From Terriglobia bacterium (GTDB lineage Bacteria; Acidobacteriota; Terriglobia; UBA7540): a stretch of DNA of 38,265 nucleotides. The stretch is taken from the NCBI GenBank assembly GCA_030041095.1, contig JASHON010000051.1:1-38265 (forward strand), in the 5' to 3' direction. The position numbers and the translations under genes were made by a program. The notes under the pieces are model-generated. The model searched no databases. It had not been told where the DNA came from and worked only from the letters and a program-made list of their open reading frames with translations. Positions 1 to 8,416 of the stretch are shown in pieces. How positions within the stretch are numbered: the first letter of the stretch is position 1; every line of letters starts with the position of its first letter.

Positions 1-495
1 GCCACGTCATGTCTCGGGAATCGAGCGACGCTGGTGGCTCGAATCCCTGACCGTTTCCCACTGCGAATTGGAGCCGCAAAAGCCGTTTCCATATCCCCCC
101 ATCACGAACCGGCAAGTGGAACAGCTTTTGCCACAGGCAAGCTTCAAGACTTTTCTCACTCGTTCCGGCCGCCGGGAAATACTGGCCATGCGACCCGGCG
201 AGTGAGAAGCTGTGAAGAAGTTGTCCTACGGACGAAAACCCTCAACCCACAGGCCGGGATAACATCGCCAGATTCCGCAAAGAAACAGGTACGTTTGGCG
301 GTGTACTTCCTTTCCGCTTGGCCAACTTTGCGAGCGACCGTTGGCTTGTTCGCTGCTTCTGACGCCCCCTCGTAACCAGGTTCCCATCGCGGATGCCGCG
401 CCTTTGCCTCACGCTTGCTTCCCGCGTAAGATAGAGGGCGAGCGCTGCCCGCGTAAAATCCGCCAGCGGAACGTTGGGAGGCAGATGCCAGACTT
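1..495. other. Region without a recognisable gene
   Basis: Open frames on both strands here have no recognisable motifs and no ribosome-binding site, so I call no gene. The one structure I see is a perfect 10-bp inverted repeat, TTCTCACTCG at 153-162 and CGAGTGAGAA at 199-208. It has no T-run on either side, so it is not an obvious intrinsic terminator. The 3' part holds the leader of the gene starting at 496, with GGGAGG at 476-481. Confidence 0.5.
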
Positions 496-1089
496 ATGAT
501 CAGCGCCAAGATCGGGCAAGGCGGTAAGTTTCTCTTCGACAGGATCGTGAGGACGTTCGTCCGACGGCGCATCAACCCAAACATACTCACCGCCATCGGC
601 CTGCTCATCAACCTGATTGCGGCGTATTTTTTCGCTTTCGGCTACTTTCGCTGGGCGGGGGTGACGATCATCGTCGCCGCCATTTTTGACCTGACCGATG
701 GGCCTGTGGCTCGCATCAGTCATCGCGTCACCCCTTTTGGCGGGTTTCTGGATTCGGTTCTGGATCGATATTCAGATCTTTTCCTGCTCACTGGGCTTCT
801 CGTCTATTACAGCCGCGGAGACCGTTTTTGGTATGTCATACTCGTGGCCGCAGCGATGGTAGGCGCTGTCATGACCAGCTATACGCGCGCACGGGCGGAA
901 AACGTGATCCGCTCCTGCAAGGTCGGCTTCCTGGAGCGGCCGGAGCGCATCGTTCTGCTGATTATCGGAGCTCTCGCCGAGCGGATTGCGGCAGTGCTTT
1001 GGGTGATTGTCGTGCTTTCTAATCTCACGGTTCTCCATCGTGTCATTCATACTTTTCAGGAAACGCACCGCCGGGAGAAGGAAGCTTAG
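496..1089 (+). CDS. CDP-alcohol phosphatidyltransferase family protein
   Basis: An integral membrane enzyme that would transfer a phosphatidyl group from CDP-diacylglycerol to an alcohol in phospholipid synthesis. The family signature D-x2-D-G-x2-A-R-x8-G-x3-D-x3-D is complete (DLTDGPVAR, then GGFLDSVLD, at about residues 56-85), so the Mg2+/CDP site looks intact. The 197-residue length and several hydrophobic stretches fit the family. The ATG at 496 has GGGAGG at 476-481, a rather long spacing of about 14 nt. The chlorite-dismutase-like gene follows about 70 bp later on the same strand. The alcohol substrate (glycerol phosphate, inositol phosphate or other) cannot be read from the sequence. 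Confidence 0.9.
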   Translation: MISAKIGQGGKFLFDRIVRTFVRRRINPNILTAIGLLINLIAAYFFAFGYFRWAGVTIIVAAIFDLTDGPVARISHRVTPFGGFLDSVLDRYSDLFLLTGLLVYYSRGDRFWYVILVAAAMVGAVMTSYTRARAENVIRSCKVGFLERPERIVLLIIGALAERIAAVLWVIVVLSNLTVLHRVIHTFQETHRREKEA

Positions 1090-1158
1090 CCGCAGCAAGC
1101 ACCGCACCGTCTGCACGCCATCGGCCTGACGGCGGTTGTGGCACAATTGAGATCCTCT

Positions 1159-1869
1159 ATGGCTATCGATCTGGACCTCCGGGAAAAAGGCGCCGTGCGC
1201 AATGGCGAGCCGTCGTCTTCTGACGCCCGGCTCTTTATGCAGTTTCTGGCCTTCGGAAACTGCCGCGCTCGGGAGCTGCTCGTTCCAGCGCTCTCGCACG
1301 CAGGAATGGAAGCGGTACTCTATCAGGACGTCAATGACCCTCGCGGCGTGGGCTTGCTGCTTTGGGCGGTTGACCCAGGTTTTTTCGTAGAGCAAGCGCG
1401 GGACTTCCTCCTTAAACCACCCTTCATCGATCTCATCCCCAAGCCGGAATATACTATGCTTGGCCGCACGTATGCGCTGGGCCACGAGCCTGACCTGCAA
1501 GATTGGCTCATCGAGAAGCCCCGGCGAACCGTGTTGAACCCAGCCTGGTCGTGGGCGATCTGGTATCCATTGCGGCGCTCAGGCGCTCTTTCCGGCCTGG
1601 CGCCGGAGGAATTGTCCCGCGTTCTCGGCGAGCATGGGAAGATAGGACATGCGTTCGGCGAGGCTGATTATGCCCATGACGTGCGCCTCGCCTGCTTTGG
1701 GCTCGATAAGCGGGATAACGATTTTGTGATCGGACTTATCGGGCACGATCTTTATCCGCTCTCAGCCTGCGTACAAGCAATGCGAAAAACCCGCCAGACT
1801 TCTCAATATATCCAAAGCATGGGACCGTTCTTTGCCGGACGCGCCGTATGGCAACACGCGCAGCGTTAG
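1159..1869 (+). CDS. Chlorite dismutase family protein (HemQ/ChdC-like)
   Basis: A 236-residue protein of the chlorite dismutase / coproheme decarboxylase superfamily. The C-terminal signature is clear: an EHG segment near residue 158, a GLDxxDNDFV strand, an MRKTxQTSQYI helix and strand, and the closing GPFFAGR. Family members bind heme or coproheme, and many act in late heme synthesis rather than chlorite removal. Histidines at about 159, 164 and 173 are candidate axial ligands; I cannot assign the one used. I prefer the ATG at 1159, which has GAGA six bases upstream. An in-frame GTG at 1138 would add seven residues. The gene converges with the phosphoesterase, leaving an 8-bp gap. Confidence 0.82.
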   Translation: MAIDLDLREKGAVRNGEPSSSDARLFMQFLAFGNCRARELLVPALSHAGMEAVLYQDVNDPRGVGLLLWAVDPGFFVEQARDFLLKPPFIDLIPKPEYTMLGRTYALGHEPDLQDWLIEKPRRTVLNPAWSWAIWYPLRRSGALSGLAPEELSRVLGEHGKIGHAFGEADYAHDVRLACFGLDKRDNDFVIGLIGHDLYPLSACVQAMRKTRQTSQYIQSMGPFFAGRAVWQHAQR

Positions 1870-1877
1870 CACTTCCC

Positions 1878-2747
1878 CTAATTCCCCGGCCCTGACAGGT
1901 TGCTGAACAAAGTTTCCGCTGAAGCTTCACTTTCGCGGGAACAACGCCAGCGGAAGGAGGATGAGAAGGAATTAAGCTCCGAATGCGAGCTTTCGCTGAA
2001 GTAATCGCAGATATGGATTCCAGATTCGTCGATCGTAATATAAGTTGGCCGGTCGTGCGTCCAGCAGCCGGAGTTGAAATAGCGAACGCCATTCCATTCC
2101 GAGCTCATCGCTTCATGAGTGTGGCCGCAAAAAACGACGTCCGCTCCCCGAACCCGTGCATGGGCAAGAGCGCCGCGCGCGACCTTGCAGGAAAGTCTAA
2201 GCCAACCCGAGTTGCAACGGTCCAGATACCGCGCAATCCAGAAATGGCGTGAATCGAGCTTCTGCAGGCTCAGGAAAACCCTTTCGATGAATGCACTTAA
2301 GGCGGTGTTGTTGAGGAGAAACCGATCGAATTGATGGCCATGGATCGCAAGATAGCGCTGGTGGTTGAACGTCCATGCATACTCCTGATAGACGCGAACG
2401 CCAACGAAATGTGCCATGACGTCCGCCAGTCCCCGGTCGTGATTGCCTTCAACCCAAACGATTTCGACGTGTCGCTTCGGATTCGATAGTTTTCTGATAT
2501 AGGAAAGAAGTTCCCAATGTTCTTTCTTCAAGCGACGGAAGTTCAGGTCACAGAAAATGTCCCCGAGCAGAATGAGGCGCCGGAAGAGCTGCCTTCTCAG
2601 CACCGCGCAGGCGTCTTTTGCACGGCTCACATCGGAACCGAGATGCAGGTCCGAAATAATCAGCGTATCCGAGCCTGTCCACGGCGCCGGATCAAAGAGA
2701 GCATAGGACTCTGACGGGCTGGTTAGAGAGTGCTTCGGGCGAATCAT
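1878..2747 (-). CDS. Calcineurin-like metallophosphoesterase, LpxH/UDP-2,3-diacylglucosamine diphosphatase type
   Basis: All metallophosphoesterase metal-binding blocks are present in order: DLHLG near residue 33, GDIFCDL near 62, GNHD near 100, HGHQFD near 136 and GHTHE near 208. The layout (helical insert after HGHQFD, short C-terminal tail) is that of the YbbF/LpxH branch. That branch hydrolyses UDP-2,3-diacylglucosamine in lipid A synthesis, but many members have other phosphodiester substrates. At 289 residues it is longer than typical LpxH, mainly from a Ser-rich tail. It lies 86 bp downstream of the VWFA-domain gene on the same strand, so cotranscription is possible. The start has no clear Shine-Dalgarno sequence. 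Confidence 0.82.
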   Translation of the reverse strand: MIRPKHSLTSPSESYALFDPAPWTGSDTLIISDLHLGSDVSRAKDACAVLRRQLFRRLILLGDIFCDLNFRRLKKEHWELLSYIRKLSNPKRHVEIVWVEGNHDRGLADVMAHFVGVRVYQEYAWTFNHQRYLAIHGHQFDRFLLNNTALSAFIERVFLSLQKLDSRHFWIARYLDRCNSGWLRLSCKVARGALAHARVRGADVVFCGHTHEAMSSEWNGVRYFNSGCWTHDRPTYITIDESGIHICDYFSESSHSELNSFSSSFRWRCSRESEASAETLFSNLSGPGN

Positions 2748-2833
2748 TCACGGAGGCGCGCGTGCCTTCCCATTCCCAGCAAATGATGGTTCGATGAGGC
2801 CAGAATTAAGTGAAGGTTAAGCTTTGGAGAAAA

Positions 2834-4963
2834 CTATGGGATCAATACGATTGGCGCCCGCCAGAATTCGCCTTTCTGGCCGCCGGGATCCAGCACGGTC
2901 ACCTGGCAAGTATAGGCGCCGGGCGAAAGGCGCTTCAGAGGAACGGTGAAGCTAAGGGGAACTGTTTTGACGCGGTTGCTCCAACCTGTCGTAGCTTCTA
3001 TCGGCGGAGTTTGGAATGCCTTGGTAGCGCCTCGATAAAGGCTCAAATAGGCCACCAACGGTTGGAACTCCGGCAGCCCTTGCTCGTAAGCCTGAAAATA
3101 AACGTACAAGTCCTGGCTCTTCGTGAAAACTCTCGTCACGCTGGGAATCAGCTTCACACCATCCACCACCAGCGGATTTGCTGCCTCCGCCGTTTTCTGT
3201 TCCTTCTTTTTGACCGCGTTGTAGAGCGCATCCGTCAGTACCACACGCTGGCTGCCTAAGACCACCGCGCTGAGTGGAATCCGCTTCTTGACCAGGTTCA
3301 GATCGGGAATGAGGAAACTGGTTTGGAAGGTCCCAATGCGCCCGGTTTCCGAGTCCCGGGCGAGGAATTTGATGGTGTAATTTCCGGGGAGAAGCGTAAA
3401 GCCGGTATCGTATTCGATGGGACGCTTGGCAAGCTCTTTGGCGGTTGCGTCGCTCAGCTTGACGTTCACGCGGTCACGAAGGTTGGCGATGGTGGTTCCG
3501 TAGTTGTCTTTGATTTCACCGATAAAGTCGAGGAGCGTATGCTCCGCGCCACGGCGCTTAGCGAGCGCCAGCTCACTGCCGGGGATCTTTACCGCGATGG
3601 GTACGAAGTATTCAGCACGATTAAGCTGGAAATAGTCCACTTCCATGGCGATGGTGAGTTGCGTAATGGGATCCGCCAGCATCAACGCGTCTTCGAGCTG
3701 GCGCTCCTTATCAGCGGGCGTAAACTGCTTGAATTTCTTTGGCCCAAAATAACCTTCGCGATAATTCAAAGTGGCAGCAAGATCGCCGGTGAGCCTGATC
3801 CCGATCCTGCGGAATCTTCCGTCTTCCGCGGCGTTAGTGCTGTAATAGCCGAGGATGTAGTAGCTTGAAACCGCTTGCGCCGCCCGGCCAATTCCTTTGG
3901 TGAGGTCGTTGTAGTCAAACAGAGCACTGCCTCCCGTATCCTTTGCCAAGCCATAGAGCGTATCCTGCGAGCGCTGGAAATCACTGGTGAGGGACATAGC
4001 GGCGGCTCCGGAATACATCGCAATGCCACCTTGCGATCCCCGCGTGGCGTCGCCCAGCGGCGCTCCAGCCACCAGTCCGCGTGCGTCGATGGGCCAGAAG
4101 GAGACGCCGGCGCGAACCGCTTCGTCAATGGTCGCGTGGAGCTGCGCCTGGTTATCCAAACCGTTCAGACGCAGTCCGCTTGCGAAATAAACCAGCACTT
4201 TCTTCTCGCTCAAATGCGATAACATTTCCGCCGCCGTTTGGAGCGCTGAAAGCTGGCGATCCGTGTTGAAGATATTGAACTCGCTATCGTCCTGGCCAAA
4301 TGCCGCTCCGGTATCTGCCGTGCCGCTGTCTTGCTCGGAATAGGCCCATTCCTGGCCTTCGCCCACAATCATCGTTTCCAGAATGCTGAGCAGCCGGCTG
4401 CGATCGTTCGTGAAATCCGACAAGACTTCGACGCTGGCTCCGGCGTACCGCATGATCGCGACGAGGTCATCGGGCCTCAGTTGCGTTTTAATGAAATTCT
4501 GCGCCGCAGTCAGAGCGCGGATTTGGTCTTCCGGCGGCATGGCGGTCATATCGAAATAGAGATCGATGAGCCGTCGGTTTTGGTAGCGCGTGCTTCCAGG
4601 CGCTTCCGGCGCAATCCCCGTGTTGTAAAGCTTGTAGTACACCTTCACGTTCGCAGGTGCGGACGGCGTCACGGAAGTGGACGTAGGAGATGAAGGGAGG
4701 CTCTCATACTTGAACAGGCTGATGGTCTGTTGCACGCCGTCTTCCGTGACTTTGAAATCTTTCGCCGTCAGTCCCGAAATAGGGTTACCTTTCTTGTCTT
4801 TCACCACGACATCTTCCACAACCAACTGTGTGCTTACTTTGAACGTCGTGCTTTTATTGGCCGTATACGGCGCGTTTTGTCCAATCCGCTGCGCCAAGCC
4901 AGGCAAACTGGCCCAACTGAGGCCTATCAAGATCACTCCTGCAATGCCGCTTCCCGATCTCAT
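2834..4963 (-). CDS. VWFA-related acidobacterial domain protein (TIGR03436 type), secreted
   Basis: A secreted protein of about 709 residues. A hydrophobic signal sequence is followed by the segment typical of this acidobacterial family (VEDVVVKDKKGNPISGL, then DFKVTEDG) and a von Willebrand A-like domain beginning near residue 132. The usual DxSxS metal site is altered to D-M-T-A-M, so divalent-metal adhesion is doubtful. The remaining half is beta-rich and unrecognised. The ATG at 4963 is preferred because AGGTAGGA lies just upstream and the signal peptide follows at once; an upstream in-frame start at 5014 would put 17 charged residues before it. It lies about 150 bp downstream of the TonB-dependent gene on the same strand. 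Function in this family is unknown. Confidence 0.88.
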   Translation of the reverse strand: MRSGSGIAGVILIGLSWASLPGLAQRIGQNAPYTANKSTTFKVSTQLVVEDVVVKDKKGNPISGLTAKDFKVTEDGVQQTISLFKYESLPSSPTSTSVTPSAPANVKVYYKLYNTGIAPEAPGSTRYQNRRLIDLYFDMTAMPPEDQIRALTAAQNFIKTQLRPDDLVAIMRYAGASVEVLSDFTNDRSRLLSILETMIVGEGQEWAYSEQDSGTADTGAAFGQDDSEFNIFNTDRQLSALQTAAEMLSHLSEKKVLVYFASGLRLNGLDNQAQLHATIDEAVRAGVSFWPIDARGLVAGAPLGDATRGSQGGIAMYSGAAAMSLTSDFQRSQDTLYGLAKDTGGSALFDYNDLTKGIGRAAQAVSSYYILGYYSTNAAEDGRFRRIGIRLTGDLAATLNYREGYFGPKKFKQFTPADKERQLEDALMLADPITQLTIAMEVDYFQLNRAEYFVPIAVKIPGSELALAKRRGAEHTLLDFIGEIKDNYGTTIANLRDRVNVKLSDATAKELAKRPIEYDTGFTLLPGNYTIKFLARDSETGRIGTFQTSFLIPDLNLVKKRIPLSAVVLGSQRVVLTDALYNAVKKKEQKTAEAANPLVVDGVKLIPSVTRVFTKSQDLYVYFQAYEQGLPEFQPLVAYLSLYRGATKAFQTPPIEATTGWSNRVKTVPLSFTVPLKRLSPGAYTCQVTVLDPGGQKGEFWRAPIVLIP

Positions 4964-5111
4964 AGTTCCTACCTTCAATCGATCACACCGCCAAGCTATG
5001 GATCCCTCTGTCACGTCGCCCCGTGAACCCGGTCAGCCCTCACGCCTCAATCAGTAACCCAACGGGCCAGGCGCGGCCAAGGAGAACCCGCTCGCCACTT
5101 GCCACCTTCTT

Positions 5112-8100
5112 TCAGAACCTCAGCCGAAGCGTGGTTTGAATGCTGCGCATGGGATTCGCGGCCACGGGCAGCCCAAACGTCGTGCCGCCAAAAACCGTGT
5201 TCCACGCCGAATAAGTAACATGGTTGAGCGCGTTGATCGAATCGAGTCGCAAATCAAGATTGTAGCGACCATGTATCCGAAACGTCCGGCCCATCGAAGC
5301 ATCCAGGCTAAATTGCGCAGGACCGATAATCGAATCGCGGCCGGCGTTGCCCCACGCGCCCGGCTGCGGCAAGGCGTACGAAGCCGGATTCAGAAACAAT
5401 CCGGCCGGCGGCTGGTAAAGTGGCGCGCTTGTAACGCTCGGACGAAGGCTCCCGGTAACGCCCGTGCCTGGAGTTGGGGCGAGATAGACAGGCGTCTCCG
5501 GCAAGCCGCTACCCACAGAGATTTCGGTCAGGAAAGTCCACTCCTTCAAGAGTGCTCCCCTCCAGCCGCTCAGCAGCGTTCCGCCGTGCATACCCATGCC
5601 GGTGCTGTACTGCACTTGAAGGTTTAAAAGATTGCGTTGATCGAAAGAGGAGAGGCTGCGCTCGGCTTCGAGGTCACGCCAGTCCTCTGCGATCGTGGCC
5701 GAACCCTGAGAGGTCCCGTTTGAGGCCGCCGTGCCTTGCGCCAAAAAACTCGCCATGCTCATGGATTGGGGAGTGGCTGCGGCTCCCTGGCCGCCCAATA
5801 ACGAATCGTCATCAATCGCCTGCGCGTAGGTGTATTCGAGGGTCGCTGTAAAACCGCTTTCGAGCCTTCGGCGCAATTCGATTTGAGCCGCTTCGCGGGT
5901 TGAGTTTCCGTTTGAGGCGAAATACGTGAATCCCGACGGACAGGCAGGACAGGGATTTGCCGCGCCGGGCGGATAAGAGTTCGGCAGAAATTCCTGAAGC
6001 CCACGCGTCCCTTTTGTGCCCAAGTAGGTTGCGGTCAGTTGCAGCGAGCCCGGCAAATCCTGCTGTATGGATAAATCCCAGGTCTGCGCGTAGCCCACCT
6101 GGAAGTTCGGATCGATGGCAAAAGTATCCGGTGTAACAGCGGAGCAGGGTTTGAAACCGTTTGCCAGCGTGAGCGGGCAAGCCATACTGTTTGCCACGCT
6201 CAAGCTTTTCGATAGCGGCGCCTGCTGAGCCATTTGTAGCGCCAGGGTCTGATAGACCGAGGTGTTGTCATAGATGCCGTAGCCGGCGCGAACCACCATG
6301 GACGAGCCGGCGATCGGGCGCCAGGCGATTCCAACGCGTGGCTCGAAGCCTGTCACATCCGGCCGCACCAGTGAGCTCGGATAGCGCTGGCCCGTCAACG
6401 GCCCAATAGGATCGGCGGCAAGCACCGGCGCCACTGCAGTGAAATCCCCTGCGACGTCCAGGTTCACGAGCCGGCCATATAACTCATTGATCGGCACGCC
6501 GTATTCCCACCGTAATCCTGCGTTCAGCGTAAAACTCGGACGAACCCGGTAATCATCATCGACATAGTCGTCGTAGACGGAATCGCGGAAGTATTTGTCC
6601 GCATTGCCAAACGCAATGGAGCTGGCGTCAGGAATTCCGAGCAGGAAATCGGCAAAATCGGAACCAGCCCCGCCCGCGCCTGCCGTGGCCGTGCCGGTGA
6701 ACGTAAATGTGCCGCGCGGGTCTTGCTGGGAAAGCACGTTGAATTCCTGCCGGCGGAAGTCGCCGCCAAACGTGAGATTGTGAAGGCCTCGGCTCCAAAA
6801 GAGCGAATAGGACACGGAGCTCGTCTGGTTGCGATTGAATGAAGCGTCAGCATCCGACAGTCCCGCAAGGCCACTGGAAAACGCCAAGCTGGGCGGACCC
6901 CAGTCCGTCGGGCTCTGATCGTTACCGGAAATCCCTGCCTGGCCTGACACATTTTCGACATTCTCGAAGTTAGGCTTCACGCGCGTCGACTGCCGGCTGA
7001 ACTCATAGCCGAGGTTCAAATAGAGCATCTGGCTCAATTGATGCGACCAATGAACGTCCGTATCGATTCCCAGGACGTTTGTCGTGTCGAGAAATCCGAA
7101 CAGGTTCGGCGTGGCTGTGCGCGTGCTTAGATCGTAGAAGCCGCCGTAAAGCTGGTTATGAGCGTTTATGTTTTGCTCCAGGCGCAACTGCAAAATGTTC
7201 TGGTGCTCGTCATCAAGGATTTGAGTTTGGTAGTTATAACGCGCTCCACCGTTGAAGTTGGGAAGCGGATACAGCCGCAATAAGGCTCGGGCTTGCGGGC
7301 TCAACTGGCCTTGCGGAATCACGTTGCCCGGAAACGCCGACCCTGTCGTTGGATCGACGAGTTGAATGGGCTTGCCCAGAGCGTTCACCGCCTGAGAAAA
7401 ATCGCCATCTCGTTCTGCCGAATTGGGCATGAGCGCGGTCGCTGTCGTGTCGTCAACATATCGAGTCCACTCATCATCCGCAAATAGCGTGGGGCCGTTC
7501 TTAAAGAGATGGCGGAGCTTCAATGGCCCACCGAACGCCGCCGTGCCGGTGACGCGGTCATAAATGGGTTTGGGGATGCTCTGGCCAACAAGCGAAAAAG
7601 GCGCTGCATCCAGCGCCGAATTGTCGAGGATCATGCCAAGCGCGAATCGGTAAAGCCCATTTCCTCCATAGCGATGATTGCCAAAGGCCGGAGGCAGCGC
7701 GAAAGCTGAGGTTGCGGCGTTGTTCGAGCTGCCGTTGATCAGAAGGCCGGGCATCGCCATCATCCGCTGTGGCGAGGTCGCAGCCGCTGAACTGGTGGCT
7801 GACTCGTTAGGATTGGTCTCCAAACCCGCTGCCGTCCTGCCGCCGTTCCCCGGCTGCGGCGGGTAACCCTGGCCTGCGCTTTCAGCGGGACTGCGGCTTT
7901 TTGCCGGCGATGGCGCGCTTGCGCCAGCCTCGGCGGATTCGCGCGCTCTCTCCGGATGAAAGGTTTCCGCCTTGATCGCAGTGAGCGGCAGCATCTTCAA
8001 CTCCCATTTTGTGGGCGGAGTGCGTGACGTGATCTCGATGTCCTGCCTGGCCGTGACAAAACCTGTCATCTCCACTTTGATCGTCCACGTTCCCTCCGGC

Positions 8101-8384
8101 AAAGCCGGAAAGAAGTAGATGCCATTCTGAGTGGTAACGGTGCTGAAACTCTTACCGCCGCGAGTGGCAATCACGGTCGCGCCCGGAACCGGAAAGCCGT
8201 TGAAACTGACTTCGCCGCTGTATTGCGGTGTTGGCTGGGCTTGCACGGGCCTCGTACTCTGGCCCTGCGAAGATTGCCCAGGAAGCAGGAGAGAAGCCGC
8301 AGATGCCGTGGGCGAAGAGTGCGCTGAAGCGCCGTGCGCCAAAGCAAAGGCGAAAAGCAGTGCGATTGGATAGAAAAAACGCAT
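5112..8384 (-). CDS. Oar-like TonB-dependent outer-membrane protein with carboxypeptidase-regulatory domain
   Basis: A protein of about 1090 residues with an N-terminal signal peptide and a proline/glutamine-rich linker. A carboxypeptidase-regulatory-like beta sandwich follows at about residues 50-125 (FNGFPVPGATV, with a GTWTIKVEMTGF strand). The long remainder is beta-barrel-like and ends in LRLRF with a terminal phenylalanine, as in outer-membrane barrels. Acidobacteria carry many such Oar/TonB-dependent proteins, thought to handle large substrates. An Ala/Ser-rich insert lies around residues 130-210. The ATG at 8384 is the likely start; an in-frame TTG at 8399 is an alternative. It starts 32 bp after the M56 gene ends, so it probably belongs to the BlaI/M56 operon. 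Confidence 0.88.
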   Translation of the reverse strand: MRFFYPIALLFAFALAHGASAHSSPTASAASLLLPGQSSQGQSTRPVQAQPTPQYSGEVSFNGFPVPGATVIATRGGKSFSTVTTQNGIYFFPALPEGTWTIKVEMTGFVTARQDIEITSRTPPTKWELKMLPLTAIKAETFHPERARESAEAGASAPSPAKSRSPAESAGQGYPPQPGNGGRTAAGLETNPNESATSSAAATSPQRMMAMPGLLINGSSNNAATSAFALPPAFGNHRYGGNGLYRFALGMILDNSALDAAPFSLVGQSIPKPIYDRVTGTAAFGGPLKLRHLFKNGPTLFADDEWTRYVDDTTATALMPNSAERDGDFSQAVNALGKPIQLVDPTTGSAFPGNVIPQGQLSPQARALLRLYPLPNFNGGARYNYQTQILDDEHQNILQLRLEQNINAHNQLYGGFYDLSTRTATPNLFGFLDTTNVLGIDTDVHWSHQLSQMLYLNLGYEFSRQSTRVKPNFENVENVSGQAGISGNDQSPTDWGPPSLAFSSGLAGLSDADASFNRNQTSSVSYSLFWSRGLHNLTFGGDFRRQEFNVLSQQDPRGTFTFTGTATAGAGGAGSDFADFLLGIPDASSIAFGNADKYFRDSVYDDYVDDDYRVRPSFTLNAGLRWEYGVPINELYGRLVNLDVAGDFTAVAPVLAADPIGPLTGQRYPSSLVRPDVTGFEPRVGIAWRPIAGSSMVVRAGYGIYDNTSVYQTLALQMAQQAPLSKSLSVANSMACPLTLANGFKPCSAVTPDTFAIDPNFQVGYAQTWDLSIQQDLPGSLQLTATYLGTKGTRGLQEFLPNSYPPGAANPCPACPSGFTYFASNGNSTREAAQIELRRRLESGFTATLEYTYAQAIDDDSLLGGQGAAATPQSMSMASFLAQGTAASNGTSQGSATIAEDWRDLEAERSLSSFDQRNLLNLQVQYSTGMGMHGGTLLSGWRGALLKEWTFLTEISVGSGLPETPVYLAPTPGTGVTGSLRPSVTSAPLYQPPAGLFLNPASYALPQPGAWGNAGRDSIIGPAQFSLDASMGRTFRIHGRYNLDLRLDSINALNHVTYSAWNTVFGGTTFGLPVAANPMRSIQTTLRLRF

Positions 8385-8416
8385 CCTAACTAAACTCAAT
8401 TTCTCAGATCGCAGCG

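Noticed and set aside
153-208. Intrinsic terminator at the 10-bp inverted repeat
   Set aside because: No T-run follows on either strand and the loop is long.
156-611. Minus-strand open frame of about 150 codons overlapping the phosphatidyltransferase start
   Set aside because: No motif, no ribosome-binding site, and it overlaps a well-supported gene on the other strand.
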